Shown piece by piece: positions 49,991 through 60,416 of a DNA stretch of 64,000 nt. Under the pieces are notes generated by a model. It worked only from the letters and a program-made list of their open reading frames with translations, was not told where the DNA came from and made no database searches. Source of the DNA: Diplonema papillatum (taxonomy: Eukaryota; Euglenozoa; Diplonemea; Diplonemida; Diplonemidae); contig JAPJBO010000220.1 in assembly GCA_030068145.1 (NCBI GenBank), positions 1 to 64,000 on the forward strand, given 5' to 3'. Each line of letters begins with the position of its first letter. Position 1 is the stretch's first letter. The translations under genes were made by a program, and so were the position numbers.

Positions 49991-50097
49991 TCTGCTAAGT
50001 GCATTTCCCTGACAAAAGTCAAGGTAACAATTTCCAAGTGGGACTAGTCCCCTAAGGCACCTTACTCATAAGAAATAGCTATTTATTACCTGTTAAT

Positions 50098-50196
50098 AAT
50101 GGCGAAAATTTTCACTCGAGAACCCAATCTTTTGGCACGAGACCCGGAGGGTCGAGTGCCAAAAAATTGGGTTCGAGAGTGAAAATTTTCGCCATT
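50098..50196. repeat. 99-bp foldback with GA/GA interruptions
   Basis: Arms pair as 20 bp (aatggcgaaaattttcactc), then GA opposite GA (50118-50119 with 50175-50176), 19 bp with one mismatch, GA opposite GA again (50139-50140 with 50154-50155), then gaccc, loop gga, gggtc. No other interruptions occur. Confidence 0.93.
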
Positions 50197-50212
50197 AATG
50201 GGTGATAAGATA

Positions 50213-50905
50213 ATTTTATTTCACTGGTGTCCCAAATGAGTCACTCCAAACGACCCGGAAAAAGTGGGGTAGTGAAGAAAACAGAGTTACGAGTGTTTTT
50301 AACGGAATGAAGGTAAAAAATACCCATATATAGATAGATAGATATACAGAAAAAGTGGCGCCGCAGTGCTGCCACCCACCTTGCCGACAAAGGTCGAACA
50401 CCAGCTGACCTCATGAGATTTTTTGGATGGACCTCCATAACAACTGCACAGCAGTACCTTGACCGAAGCAAGCATATGTTAACATCTTTGGCTGCAGATC
50501 TGTCTCTTGATCACGCGGCCACAGATACTGAGGCCAGTGGTAGCACCGCACCAACACTTGAGGCCCCCTGCATTGAGATCCCTGCATTTTTGACTCAAGC
50601 ACACCCTGTACCACCTTCGAATGTTTTCTACTTCAGCAACATTGCTGAGGGAGCTATCATTCAGATTGGTACAGATGCTATCAAGCCGCACCCTAAGGGC
50701 ACCAAAATATAATCACATGGCAAGCTGTTTACATCATTCTTCTTCTTTTTTGTCGTTTTTCCATTGGTAACATCATTGTTTTTACCCACCTGAACCGTTT
50801 TTTCTTCACTCGTGACCAGTTTTTAGGGTAGTGGTTAAAAAAGGGGGGGTAGTGGTTAAATGGGGGTAGTAAAAAAATGAATTTGGGACCCCAGTGAAAT
50901 AAAAT
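50213..50905. mobile_element. 693-bp element with 25-bp inverted repeats
   Basis: attttatttcactggtgtcc at the left end (50213-50237) is inverted at 50881-50905 with one mismatch. The element contains a tyrosine-recombinase fragment, a gata microsatellite (50330-50345) and gtagtggttaaa repeats near the right end. The 99-bp foldback adjoins its left edge. No clear target duplication is seen. Confidence 0.75.
50362..50712 (+). pseudogene. tyrosine recombinase C-terminal fragment
   Basis: The frame reads WRRSAATHLADKGRTPADL, then MRFFGWTSITTAQQYLDRS. This matches the end of phage-integrase-type tyrosine recombinases: the RR-S-AT-LA-G helix with the second catalytic Arg, then the GW-S-TA-YL box with the nucleophile Tyr. 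The remaining 65 residues are unrelated. Upstream, the homology stops at the microsatellite, so the first catalytic Arg, the Lys and the His of HxxR are missing. The fragment cannot be active. It may come from a Crypton-like or other YR element captured inside an inverted-repeat unit. Confidence 0.65.
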
Positions 50906-50915
50906 ATTATGGTGT

Positions 50916-52587
50916 CAACATCCTTGCCCTACGAGGTATTCTAAAGGCTACACAGACGTAGCTATGTGTGCCTAGGGGATGCCTCGCGAGTGATCTAAAC
51001 ATCCGCTCTTTGCCCCGTCTGACACAACATGCGACAAAGAACAAATAACATTGCAAATGGTGTGATCAGATTCCAGTTTTGCCGGGTTTGTGCCTGGTTC
51101 TTGCCAGGTTTCTGCCGAATTCTACCGGATCCACCAGCAAACCTACGCTTATTTCCATGTGAGGGAGACATGACCCACGAACACCTCAACCTGCTTTTGT
51201 GGAATTTTTGGACATACCATGCTACCTTGCTCCCTCCTCTGGCTTGGCGTTGGGTGTGCAGCGTTTGATCCAGCCAAGACTCGCGTCACAATATTTTAAG
51301 TACCGCTACGATACTTCAAAAAGAATTCGCATGTTCCGAGTGCAGAACACAGCTACGCAAATCTTGTTTTTGCTCCAGCCGTTCAACCAGTAAAAGTCAC
51401 GCAAGTGTGAGTCGGCAGTCTAAATAAGTCAGAGGCCAAAAAAAGGGGTAAAAAACTGGTTCTCATCAAAAGAGGGGGGGAAAAACTAAAAGCACAGACA
51501 CAGACAAAACTTTTACTCCAACATTGCAGCCAAAAAAAAGCCACTCTATGAGGGTGATCCAAAAGCAGGGGGTTGTGCACCAGTTATCACAATCTGATCA
51601 ATCTGGCCCATTCCGGATCGTCGGAAACACAAAAAACCCGGGCTCTCAAGCGAACTTTCACTCCGGTAATACGGACGGGGGACATATTTGTGTCGCCCAA
51701 GTCAAACCCGGAGCTGGAGTTCGGACATGTCAATAAGGATCAATGTTGCTTAGCTCAATTTGGAGAATCAGAAATTTCTCGAGTTTGGTCCCTCGTCAAC
51801 CCCCGGGGGGTCACCCCGACGGTCGGAAGTAAAAATTGTCAGAATGGGCCACCTGGCTGAATTTCTATTTGCAAAAGGGAGTAAACTGATTGGTGAGTGG
51901 GGATTGCTCCCAGAGGAAGAAGTTTATGTTTGGTAGGAGGAAATAAAAGGTCCACAAGGAAAACAAAGCAAGCAAATAAACAAAGTCGTCAGACATCAGA
52001 ACGACGTATATCGTCGACCGCACAAAAATCTGTCGGAGCTGTTGGGCCAGCTCTGGGGTCCTTCCTTTCGGTACAACAAGAAGCTGGATGAGTACGTCCT
52101 GGTGAGCCAGTCGCTGCTGATTTCGTTTACTTTCGTGAGGAAGTTCTTACTTTTGAGGACAGATGCCGACATACCTCAGAGTGGTGAGAGTGATCACGCC
52201 AGTAATTTAGCAGCAGCTTCTTACTTAGAGGGCCCAGCTTGTTGTGCAAATCCAAGTGTGCCTTCCTTAGGCTTTGACCTGTACTACCCCGTTCACATGC
52301 TGTCCTGAGTTCTGCGCAGCTCTGAACCAAAACTTGCGATCGCAATACTCATGCTTGGTCACGGCGGCTGGGAGGGAGGCCCTACTAAGCATCTGCTGGT
52401 AAAATTCAAAACACCCCCACGCGCATGTGAAGGAATACACAGGACCCAGTAATAAGTTCCTGGTGTAGCCCACACGAAAAAGGATTCACCACAGCACAAA
52501 TCCCACGTTAAGTTTCCTTCACCGGGTCAAGTGCATGAGGATGGCACGCGTCCCGACGTGAACTGCACTTCAGCAATACTTTGATTC
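50916..52587. other. gene-poor region
   Basis: No gene recognised. Only short open frames are present. Confidence 0.5.
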
Positions 52588-52730
52588 GCAACGATATATG
52601 AGCCAATTCACCCCCTGCCGTGCCAATTTCGTTCGAACGTTGTCGAACGTAATTGTTTGGGTTAGTTTGGGTTAGGATGCAAAGAATCTGTGGCGATAAT
52701 CTGAATGGTGAATTGGCTCAATCTACGTAT
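52588..52730. repeat. small inverted-repeat pair
   Basis: gagccaattcacc (52602-52614) is inverted at 52708-52720 (ggtgaattggctc), enclosing a gtttgggttagtttgggtta duplication. It could be a very small foldback. Confidence 0.55.
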
Positions 52731-53995
52731 CGGCATACATAAGTATCGACACGGTATCTCGAATATCGGATCAAATTCCTCTGACGGAAAACTTCTGGGC
52801 CGAGTACGTGGAGCTTGACTCCCGGGTTCCCCTTGCAAAGGGGAGGTGTCGCTGCCAGGTCCGTCCCGGCCCTGAAGCGAGCCCCGGCCGGATCCAACAG
52901 GGAAGCAAGGGCAGGCTTCCGCCACAAGGAAACGGTCGCTCAGGTGCGGCCGTTAAGCAAGTTGTGGCGTGGTGCCATCAGCGCTGAAGATGGACCCTTC
53001 GTAACGTTAATGCGTTTCGGAGTCTCGGTGCTTGTTCGCGGTAACACGTGCGTGTCTCAGCTCGGGTACAAGGAAAAAAATGTTTTGAATCCAGGCAAAG
53101 TGGGCTGCATCCTAGCCGCGTCGGCGTGGGGGCCAACTTTCTCATCACTACAGGGCACATAGATTGGACAGTGAGGAATTGCCGGGGGGGGGCTAGTGGA
53201 TGCGAATAGAAAGGAAAAAAAGCAAAACAAGACCTGCCCCTGCGCCTGCTGTCTCGGCTGCTTCGCGGAACCCAAATTTTTGACTGCTTTTCCTCTCTTC
53301 TTCGCGTTGCGCCAGGGGTTTAGCTAGAATTTTTCCTCTCGGCAAAACCCCCGTTTTCCCATTTGTTTTGCTCCGGTCCCGAGTTTCCCGGGATTTGCCA
53401 TCAGATCCGCCAGCTCTCTGCACAACTCCATTTCGTGTTTTTGGGCAGCTTTGAGGTCTCTGGAAGCCGCGTGTGCAAGCAGCTTTCTTCCTTAGTGCGA
53501 ACCCAAAGATGCCAAGCTGCGCTTAGACTGCTGTCCGCTGTGCCACGACTTCGTGGATCATACGGCAGTCCGTAGTGTACAAACCGGTTCCGAGCTAGGA
53601 CAATCTCCCCTTTTTTCTCTTTCAAACAGTTGGATTAAAACCGGGGATTTGGGCCAAACCCAGTTTTTGGCCACCGGGGCCCTAATTAAAACCCTGGTGC
53701 AAAGTGTCGTGGTTCACGTGGTTGAAGAATAGGCTCCCGAGTGCCGAAACAGCGTTTTCAACCGCAATTTATAACCGCCCGTGTGCGCCCCGGGGTGAGC
53801 CGACGCGGGCTCCGTCGCATTAGCACGTGTGTGGGCGCGCATAGCCGTTGTGAAAGCAAGTCGGCCCGCAACCCCACCGCCGGCGCACACGCGCAGCGAA
53901 CACGAACCGTACTGAAGGGACCCGTCGTCGTTCCTTTTCTTACTCCAGTATTTCATTCACCGAACCCCCCCACTCCCCCCCACATCAAAGATGCA
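52731..53995. other. gene-poor region
   Basis: No gene or shared repeat is recognised, apart from C-rich runs at 53967-53983. Confidence 0.5.
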
Positions 53996-54036
53996 TGCGA
54001 GGCAGTGTCCTGCCTAAACATTAAACTAAGTTTTTC
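53996..54036 (+). repeat. recurrent ggcagtgtcctgcc/aaactaag motif
   Basis: ggcagtgtcctgcctaaac followed by attaaactaag and a T/C run. The same unit occurs twice at 55405-55503. The aaactaagattttccccc part alone recurs at 15651 and 19465. Confidence 0.75.
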
Positions 54037-54258
54037 GCCCGTGACGGATTCGCCTGTGCTCTGGTAGCACTGGTGGTCCTGGCTGTGACGAGCTACGAAC
54101 AGCCGCCTGACAAACCAGACTCACACCGCTGTCATGTCTGCAGACACTCAGGTTCCGCGCTGATAATGGTCCGCCTTGTGTGTCCGTGGCTTAAAGGACC
54201 GAAATCGGCGCAGTCGGGACCAGTGCGGTGTTGAGCACATACCACGTTCTTGCAATCC
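54037..54258 (-). repeat. dispersed repeat, 3' region of the adjacent RT element
   Basis: Matches 9788-10022. On the minus strand it follows the RT pseudogene directly, so it is most simply that element's 3' untranslated region. Confidence 0.75.
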
Positions 54259-54269
54259 GCAAAAGGAGA

Positions 54270-54830
54270 GTCAACATAGTCATGATCGACTGGGCGGCAG
54301 CGCAAATCCTGTCGTGCGACCTGCGTCGGCTATGAGCTCGATGGCGGCGGTTTTGTACGATGGGGATGTGGGCGCCGGTGCCAGGTTGCCGGATGAGCCT
54401 TTCGCAGAGAATTGCTCTAAGCTTCGAGAAGCAGAGTTCGAGTGGAAGAGTGCCAGTTTCGAGGTGCAGAGCTTGTAGAGGCGTGGATTGCGGAAGCCCT
54501 GAGATGAGACGGGCTCTATTCTGATCACGAGCGAGGGCCTGCATCGTATCCGGTCTGAGCGAAGCACTGTATACGGCAGCACCATAGTTGAGGACGGGGA
54601 GGACGTATGCAAGATAAACCGGTCGCAGTTTATGCAATGAGAGCTTCTCATGGCAGACGACAACAGGTGCAGAACCGAGAGTCTTGCGTTGAAGCGCTGG
54701 CATACCTTCGTCGCATGTACCTCGAAGCTACGGAAGCTGTCGAAGGTGACGCCGAAAACCCTCCTTTTTTGGCTTTGGTGCAAATACGCAGTTCCGCAGC
54801 TTTTTGGCCGTAGAGTCGGTGTCATGCCGC
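54270..54830 (-). pseudogene. non-LTR reverse transcriptase remnant, frameshifted
   Basis: Reading the minus strand, one frame gives VFGVTFDSFRSFEVHATKV and then RFNARLSVLHLL, the post-catalytic LGV-x-hD region of non-LTR RTs. Near 54650 the homology continues in another frame with LRPVYLAYVLPVLNYGAAVY, then DQNRARLISGLPQSTPLQAL and ETGTLPLELCF. The catalytic RT core (YADD) is not present, so the copy is 5'-truncated as well as frameshifted. It is a different family from the element at 10.4 kb. Confidence 0.75.
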
Positions 54831-54841
54831 AGTGGAGGTGA

Positions 54842-55090
54842 TGTGTAATACCCGGAGTACGGTCACCGCCTTGGGCGAAAATGTCAAAAACACGAAATCA
54901 CGCTCGTTTGGCTGGGCCGTGGTACCCGGCTCGGGGGTTTTCACACGACAAGAAACTTCGACCCACAGAAAACCCCCGAATGAGCGTGCTTACAGCAACC
55001 GTTTGTTTGCCAAAAGCCTAGTGTCTTGCAGATCACGTGACTTTCTCTCGTAGGTAGGTACAAACCCCAGGGTCCTTATGAAATTGCAAC
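54842..55090. other. spacer
   Basis: Contains an inverted pair: cacgctcgtttggctgg (54899-54915) and accccc-gaatgagcgtg (54967-54985). No gene is seen. Confidence 0.45.
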
Positions 55091-55096
55091 CAAACA

Positions 55097-55385
55097 CTTG
55101 TTATAACAAGCAATCACTTGTTATATAACAAGCAATCACTTGTTATATAACAAGTGACCACTTGTTACATCACTTGTTAGAAACATAACTAGTTATGTCC
55201 CAAAAAAAAACAGCTAACAAGTGCGTCGTGTACACGACGCACTAGTTATGGGGTTTCACTAGTTATTAACTAGCTCAATGACTAGTGAAATTTATAACTT
55301 GCTCGGACATAACTAGCAACTAGCATAAAACTAGCAGTGCTAGTTATAAAACTAGCTCTGGTCGGAACTTGCAGTTGCCCCCTTT
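55097..55385. repeat. palindrome arrays and head-to-head transposon ends
   Basis: cttgttatataacaag palindromes (55117, 55139; a 14-bp version at 55097) are spaced about 22 bp. They differ from the 5.4-kb family by matched changes in both halves. At 55223-55245 the ends gtgcgtcgtg and cacgacgcac meet around ta. The following 70 bp (actagttatgg, ctagttattaactagctc) match the right outer end of the 5433-8833 element. I see no transposon genes here. Confidence 0.85.
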
Positions 55386-55404
55386 CACTTGCTCGTCCCC
55401 CCCC

Positions 55405-55504
55405 CCATGAGAGGCAGTGCTCTGCCTAAACATTAAACTAAGATTTTCCCCCCATGAGCGGCAGTGTCCTGCCTAAACATTAAACTAAGTTCCCCCCCCC
55501 CCCC
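55405..55504 (+). repeat. two tandem copies of the ggcagtg/aaactaag motif with C run
   Basis: catgagaggcagtgctctgcc and catgagcggcagtgtcctgcc, each followed by taaacattaaactaag. The second ends in the 13-C run that marks the 5' truncation of the RT-USP copy. Confidence 0.8.
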
Positions 55505-55509
55505 ACCTA

Positions 55510-57705
55510 AAAGCTCTTCTGGCCTTCTGCTTGGCGAACACGTATGTACTGGTGAATGCCATCCTCATGCGGCAAATACTTGGTATCCCGATGGGTGCCA
55601 ACGCCTCTCCGGACATAGCAAACCTCTTCTGCTACGCGAAAGAGAAAAGGTACGTCATGAGACTCCTGGCCGATGGAGATATCCGGCGAGCTACGCTTCT
55701 CAGTATGACACGCCGATTCATTGACGACCTGCTGTGCTTTGGAACGAAACCCCCGTCCGAGTCCGTCTACAACATGAAGTACAAGCAGACGAACGCTTGT
55801 GTTGGGGATTCGACCTTCCTCGGTATACGGATACGACACGAAGTCTCCGATGCGTCCGGAAGAAGGTACATGCGACTTTCGGTTTTGGACAAGGCGAAAG
55901 CCTACCCATATCGCCCCCTCGCGTACACATCGGTCCTCTCGACGGCCCCGTCAAACTTCGGCTCGAGTATCCTTATCGGGGCTCTCGTACGGAACGGTAG
56001 AATCGCCAACAACCTGCATGATTTCAAGACGGAAATGAACAACACGGTGTTGAAACTCATGCGACGTGGCTACCGCAAGAGCGTGTTGAAAAGCGGGTTC
56101 CGCAAATGGCTGCTGGACACGTACCCGGAAGCTAAGTTTGGCGAACACTGCGAGAGGGTACGTGCGCATTTCTTTTGGCTTGTGCACGAGGTGGAACGTG
56201 TCTTGTCGTTGCCGGATCTGGCGGTCATGGATCAAGCGATTGAGCAGCTACTGGCCGAGAAGCCCTTCGTGAAAATCAGAGGCCGACCGCAACCCGCCCC
56301 GGAGCCTAAACAGTGCCCCCCTCAACCACCGCCGGCCGAGTCACCGACCCAGCAGGCCGAACCGACCAGCCCTTGCGAGACGACACGAAGAGGCAACAAG
56401 CGGAAAGCCGAAGAGGTCGAGCAGGTCCCAAAGAAGCGACGCCGATCGAATGTCCGTACACGGGTTCACACACATTCCCCTTTGCCCAGGCGCTGCCGAT
56501 CGATCCCCTGCACACAGCTGCCCTCTATGACACGTGACCCATCGCTATCTGGCCCCGCCGGCCTCCCGAACTTGGGTAACACGTGCTTCCTTGGTGCTGT
56601 GCTGCAGCTCCTTCTGCGTGTTGAGCCAGTGAGGGAAATGTACTATGACCTCGCGCAGGACTCTCGCAATTACCGGGGGTTTTCTGTGGACTTCTTAGCC
56701 TTCTTCGCCATGTTGGCGGGCTCGCGCGACAGTGGTGACCAACGCAGTCAGGACTGTCGAGGGATGGGTGTCCGAGCTATCCTGGACATGTTCCCGAACT
56801 TCTGCGATGCACAACAACACGATGCGCACGAAGCTCTAATGGCGATTCTTGACGCCACCGGCGCAACGTTGGGGCCAGACGAGAGTGGGACCCCCTGCCC
56901 AGGCTATCGGCCCTTCCGTGCATGTTTAGAAAACAGCTGGACCAACACTGTCCCCCAGCCAAAGCAGTGCCTGCAGATCCCTTGTGGAAGGGGACTGGAG
57001 GACTCCCTCTACACGCGCGGGTTCGTAAACCCGGAAAATGTGCGACTGCGGAGTAGGAGGGAACGTTGTTGAAACTACGGACTTCCACTTGGCGGCTGAT
57101 TGTATACTAATGCAGTTTGGCATCTATACAAGGGATGGCGGCAGACACCGGAATGATGTTGGGTTGCCATCCCTCTTGCGACTGCCGGGATGTGTGCTGT
57201 CGTGGTACACACGGGGAGTAGTACGGCAGGCGGGCACTTCACTACGTATGTCACGCGGGACGCGGGATGGATCCTCTTTGACGACTTACGGGTGACCCGC
57301 GTAGATGATATCCCGTGGGATGATGTCTACCTCGCGGCCTTTGTTCGAGACTCCGGGAGTCTCCATGATATGACCGTGCGCGCACCTTCACCTTCCATGA
57401 TGCTCCCTTCTACACGTCAGCTGCTTTGCCCACTGCTAGGGCCTTCTGCGCCCCCCACATCGGCTAGCAAAGTGGAACCGAGGCAGATACCGGGCTTCAC
57501 CCATGCCCTTGGCATCACTCCGCCGTCCTCGCCTGGTACCGCGTACACGGTCACGCACGGTCAGTTGTTTGAGCAACAATTGACGGGGTCCCCGGTACTG
57601 CGGTGTCGGCACTGCTCCATCGAGTACACCAAAGAGGGCCAGAAGTTTCAAGGGTTGAAAGGATTGCGTACACGTGAGAGGCGTCGTTTCTTCGCTAGAA
57701 AGTAA
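55510..57705 (+). pseudogene. RT-USP fusion retroelement, copy 3 (truncated, two frameshifts)
   Basis: The first part is the C-terminal half of a reverse transcriptase: ILGIPMGANASPDIANLF, then the catalytic RRFIDDLLCF. The GIPMG and FIDD forms recall Penelope-like and related RTs rather than the non-LTR element at 10 kb. In the same frame follows a Pro- and Lys-rich linker with a basic PKKRRR signal (about 56280-56460), then a USP: catalytic-Cys box GLPNLGNTCFLGAVLQLL, AQQHDAHEAL, and, after a frameshift near 57035 and another near 57200, the His box GGHFTTYV, LFDDLRV and the C-terminal CRHC finger. The CIACG knuckle present in copy 1 is deleted. The RT is cut at its 5' side by a C run, removing the motif A aspartate. 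No ATG is needed because the copy is truncated. Confidence 0.85.
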
Positions 57706-58261
57706 TTCTGAACCGCGTCGTCTGAACCTCTTAAGGCTCTCGGATGTTTGCGTAGCTGGATAACCCCCCCGTGACTGTCTGCCTACCTCACGGGGAACAC
57801 CATTTAGTGTGATTTGCGAGCTAGTGCACAATACTCTAAGATGATGAAGACACGCATATGCCGCCTGGCCCTGTGCTAGGCGTAGTTTAAGGTTGTACTT
57901 GTTTCATCCACGAGCTTATCCACCCACACTATCCCCCTTTCTTGTTTTTACCCCTTCCGATGTCACTGTTGACTAACGGACCGTCGGACCTTTCCCAAAG
58001 GGAACACCTGTGGAAGTAGCAATGAGGACTTGGACCGGTACGGGCTACATGGCAACTCCTGCTCAACATGTAGAACGTGGGGAGCCCTTGGTCACATTCA
58101 TTACGGGTGTGGTCGTGGTGTCGGTCGCAATAGTCGCTCTGCTAGCCATAGAGAGAGATAGAGAGAAAAAGAGCGCCAGAGAGAAAAGAAAAGATAACGT
58201 TATCTTCCGGAAAAGAAGGGTTACGCGAACCCCCGAGAAAAATAATAACCCCCCAAAAAAC
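57706..58261 (+). mobile_element. 3' non-coding region of RT-USP element, copy 3
   Basis: Alignable with 4767-5425 and 9024-9670 through gtgctaggcgtagtttaagg, gttgactaacgg, acgggctacatggcaac and ctcaacatgta. Conservation of this non-coding part across diverged copies suggests a recognition structure for the RT. Confidence 0.75.
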
Positions 58262-58348
58262 GGCCCCCCCCCCCCCCCCCCCCAAAAAAAAAAAAAAAAA
58301 AAAAGAAAACCACAAACCGACGGAGACCCCAAAGCCTTTTCCAAGGGA

Positions 58349-58379
<31 letters not shown>

Positions 58380-58780
58380 TACAGTGCAGTTGCCTTGGAG
58401 ACTGGGTGGTCGAATTCTCAAAGGTGAAATGGCAAAATGGCAAAAGTGGGCCCACAAAAAATTTTCAAAGTGTGGTTTTTGGGGTATTTGGGCCAAAAAA
58501 TATTTTTTTTTCTGACCACCCACTGTGGTGACCACCTTAGAGAGTGACAGGTAGTGTCCCCCCTCCACAGTGAAAATAGCCTGTATATAGGGGGGGGGGG
58601 GGTCAGGTCAGATTCTGCCAACGACTCCGCAATCTGGCCGCTTAGGGCCACCCCTGGGGGGGGGGGGGGGGGGTCGTTGTATAATGGTCTAGCTTGGAGG
58701 GAATTGGAAAGGTTGCAAAGTCGTTGGGGGCTCTCAGGGTAGTGTCAGCACTGCCCCCCCCCCCACACACACACACACAC
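58262..58780. repeat. homopolymer-rich low-complexity tract
   Basis: Runs of C (58265-58283, 58350-58377), A (58284-58303) and G (58590-58601, 58657-58672). An inverted tccgaccacc-type pair surrounds a gggtatttgggcc segment. Base calls here may be unreliable. There is no gene; the open frames are poly-Pro or poly-Gly artefacts. Confidence 0.7.
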
Positions 58781-58784
58781 GGTG

Positions 58785-58885
58785 CACTAGTAAAAGTGAA
58801 AAAGGTGTTTTGACTAGTCATTTTACTAGTGAAAAAGCATGACTAGTGCACTAGTAAAAACACTAGTGACAATGACTAGTGCACT
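58785..58885. repeat. actagt/gcactagt palindrome cluster
   Basis: Seven or so actagt sites in 100 bp, several as gactagtgcactagt. The composition is like the outer ends of the palindrome-array transposon, but without the 16-bp unit. It is possibly a decayed end of a related element. Confidence 0.65.
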
Positions 58886-58894
58886 AGTAGTAAG

Positions 58895-59044
58895 CATTTA
58901 TTCGGCAAGATAGTTTCCGTTTATTTTGTCGAGGTGTCGGTTTTAGTAGCGAGTGGCGAGGGGTTGCAAACCCCCCCGAGGGCCTCCCGAGGGACTACAA
59001 CCGACACCGAGGCAAAATTGGCGGAAATTATTGCCGAATAAATG
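58895..59044. repeat. 150-bp foldback with GA/GA interruption
   Basis: catttattcggcaa (58895-58908) is inverted at 59031-59044. Further in, attttgtc-ga-ggtgtcgg pairs with ccgacacc-ga-ggcaaaat, with GA (58931-58932) opposite GA (59009-59010). The apex contains more cgag/cgagg steps. Confidence 0.85.
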
Positions 59045-60320
59045 ATTTTATTGGGAAAACTAAATTCCCGAGGGTGGAAACAAAACATCGTTGCTTGGAC
59101 GGCGTGAAATTTTGATAAGTCGCAGGGAGTTGATGTGGCGTTAGTTTGCAACGCGAGTGCTCGGCCGCTTGCACATGCACAGCAGGCGATCAGTAGATGA
59201 ACTCAGACAGCTGGAATCTAATGTGCTCAGGCAGACCCACAGATGTTCTTGCAACGAGACTCAAGCACACTGAATTGGTACAAGTTTTCTACGCACTTGG
59301 ACCTGGAATTCAGCATGGGTGAGTTCGCTGGCGGTGAACTTCATCTGACACTTACTGGGCTGGAGCGTTCACGGGAGGGGTTTTCTTCACAGGCCTTTGA
59401 GCACCGAGGATGAGACACCAATGAATTCGGCTCAAAACGAGCTCAAAACACGCGATTTCACTCACCACAGGGAGAAAAAAAATTTTGCGAGGGGTCTCCC
59501 CTACAGATTTCTCTGTATACCCCCACGCAAAAATAAACGTTTATTTTTCCCGCGATACAAAATAAATTTCGTTTATTTTTTTCACCTGAAAATGGCTGGC
59601 GGCACAAAATAAATGCTGCCACACGAAATAAATTCCTCATTTTCCATGCAAGAGTCGTGCTTTTTCCTCGGCGTGTCTATCATGCAGGTCAAACCCTTGT
59701 GTCTTTTTGGTAAATGGCCACCCTTTTTTTCCGGAAAAAAATTGGGGTTTTTAAATTTTAAAAATTTGGAACAAACACTGCAGTAATTTTTGATGAAGTT
59801 GAGCAAAACAAAAAAAATCCAAAAAATTTTGGGGGCCATCGGCCCCGCGGCAGCGTTTAAAAAAGACACAAGCTTTTGACCCTGCATGCTATCCTCTTTC
59901 TCGCATTTTCTCTCTTCTGCTCGCTGTCGCGCATGTCTTGCATCCACGCAATTATTCGCAGTTGCACTTCTTCTCGTTCTTATTTGACATGGCAACATCA
60001 GCGCATGTGCAACTCGGATCCATTATTGAACCGATCGTGCGCGCTCATAGGCGATCGTCGGAAACACAGTTCAGTGGGTAGTACCGAAAGTGTGCCGCGG
60101 TCGTATGGGGAACATCCCCTCTTGACATATCACGAACGGGATCTGAGATGAACCGGAAAACACACTGACACCTCCCAACTTTTCGTGTTCAGGGATCTTC
60201 CGGTTCGGTGTGTTTCAGGGCCATGATTATTCCGAATAGACAAGCGTTCATCCAACGACACAACACCATTGAATTGCCATTCAACCGGGCAAGACCCACC
60301 TGATCCCGGCTCAGAGGCAG
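59045..60320. other. gene-poor region with one dispersed repeat
   Basis: 59826-59890 repeats 621-680. A ggcggcacaaaataaatgctgcc hairpin is at 59596-59618. No gene recognised. Confidence 0.55.
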
Positions 60321-60387
60321 TTCCCCGAAACTCCCCGAAACTTGCTCGAAACTCCCGAAACTCCGCGAAACTCCCCGAAACTCACCC
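60321..60387 (+). repeat. 10-bp minisatellite ctccccgaaa, array 1
   Basis: Six to seven units with minor changes. The same unit forms a second array at 61631-61698, about 1.3 kb away. Confidence 0.9.
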
Positions 60388-60416
60388 CGTTTTTGGGAGA
60401 AAAAGTGGATTTGCTT

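Noticed and set aside
58063..58568. Open frames with poly-Pro or poly-Gly
   Set aside because: They are produced by C and G homopolymer runs that may not even be correctly sequenced.
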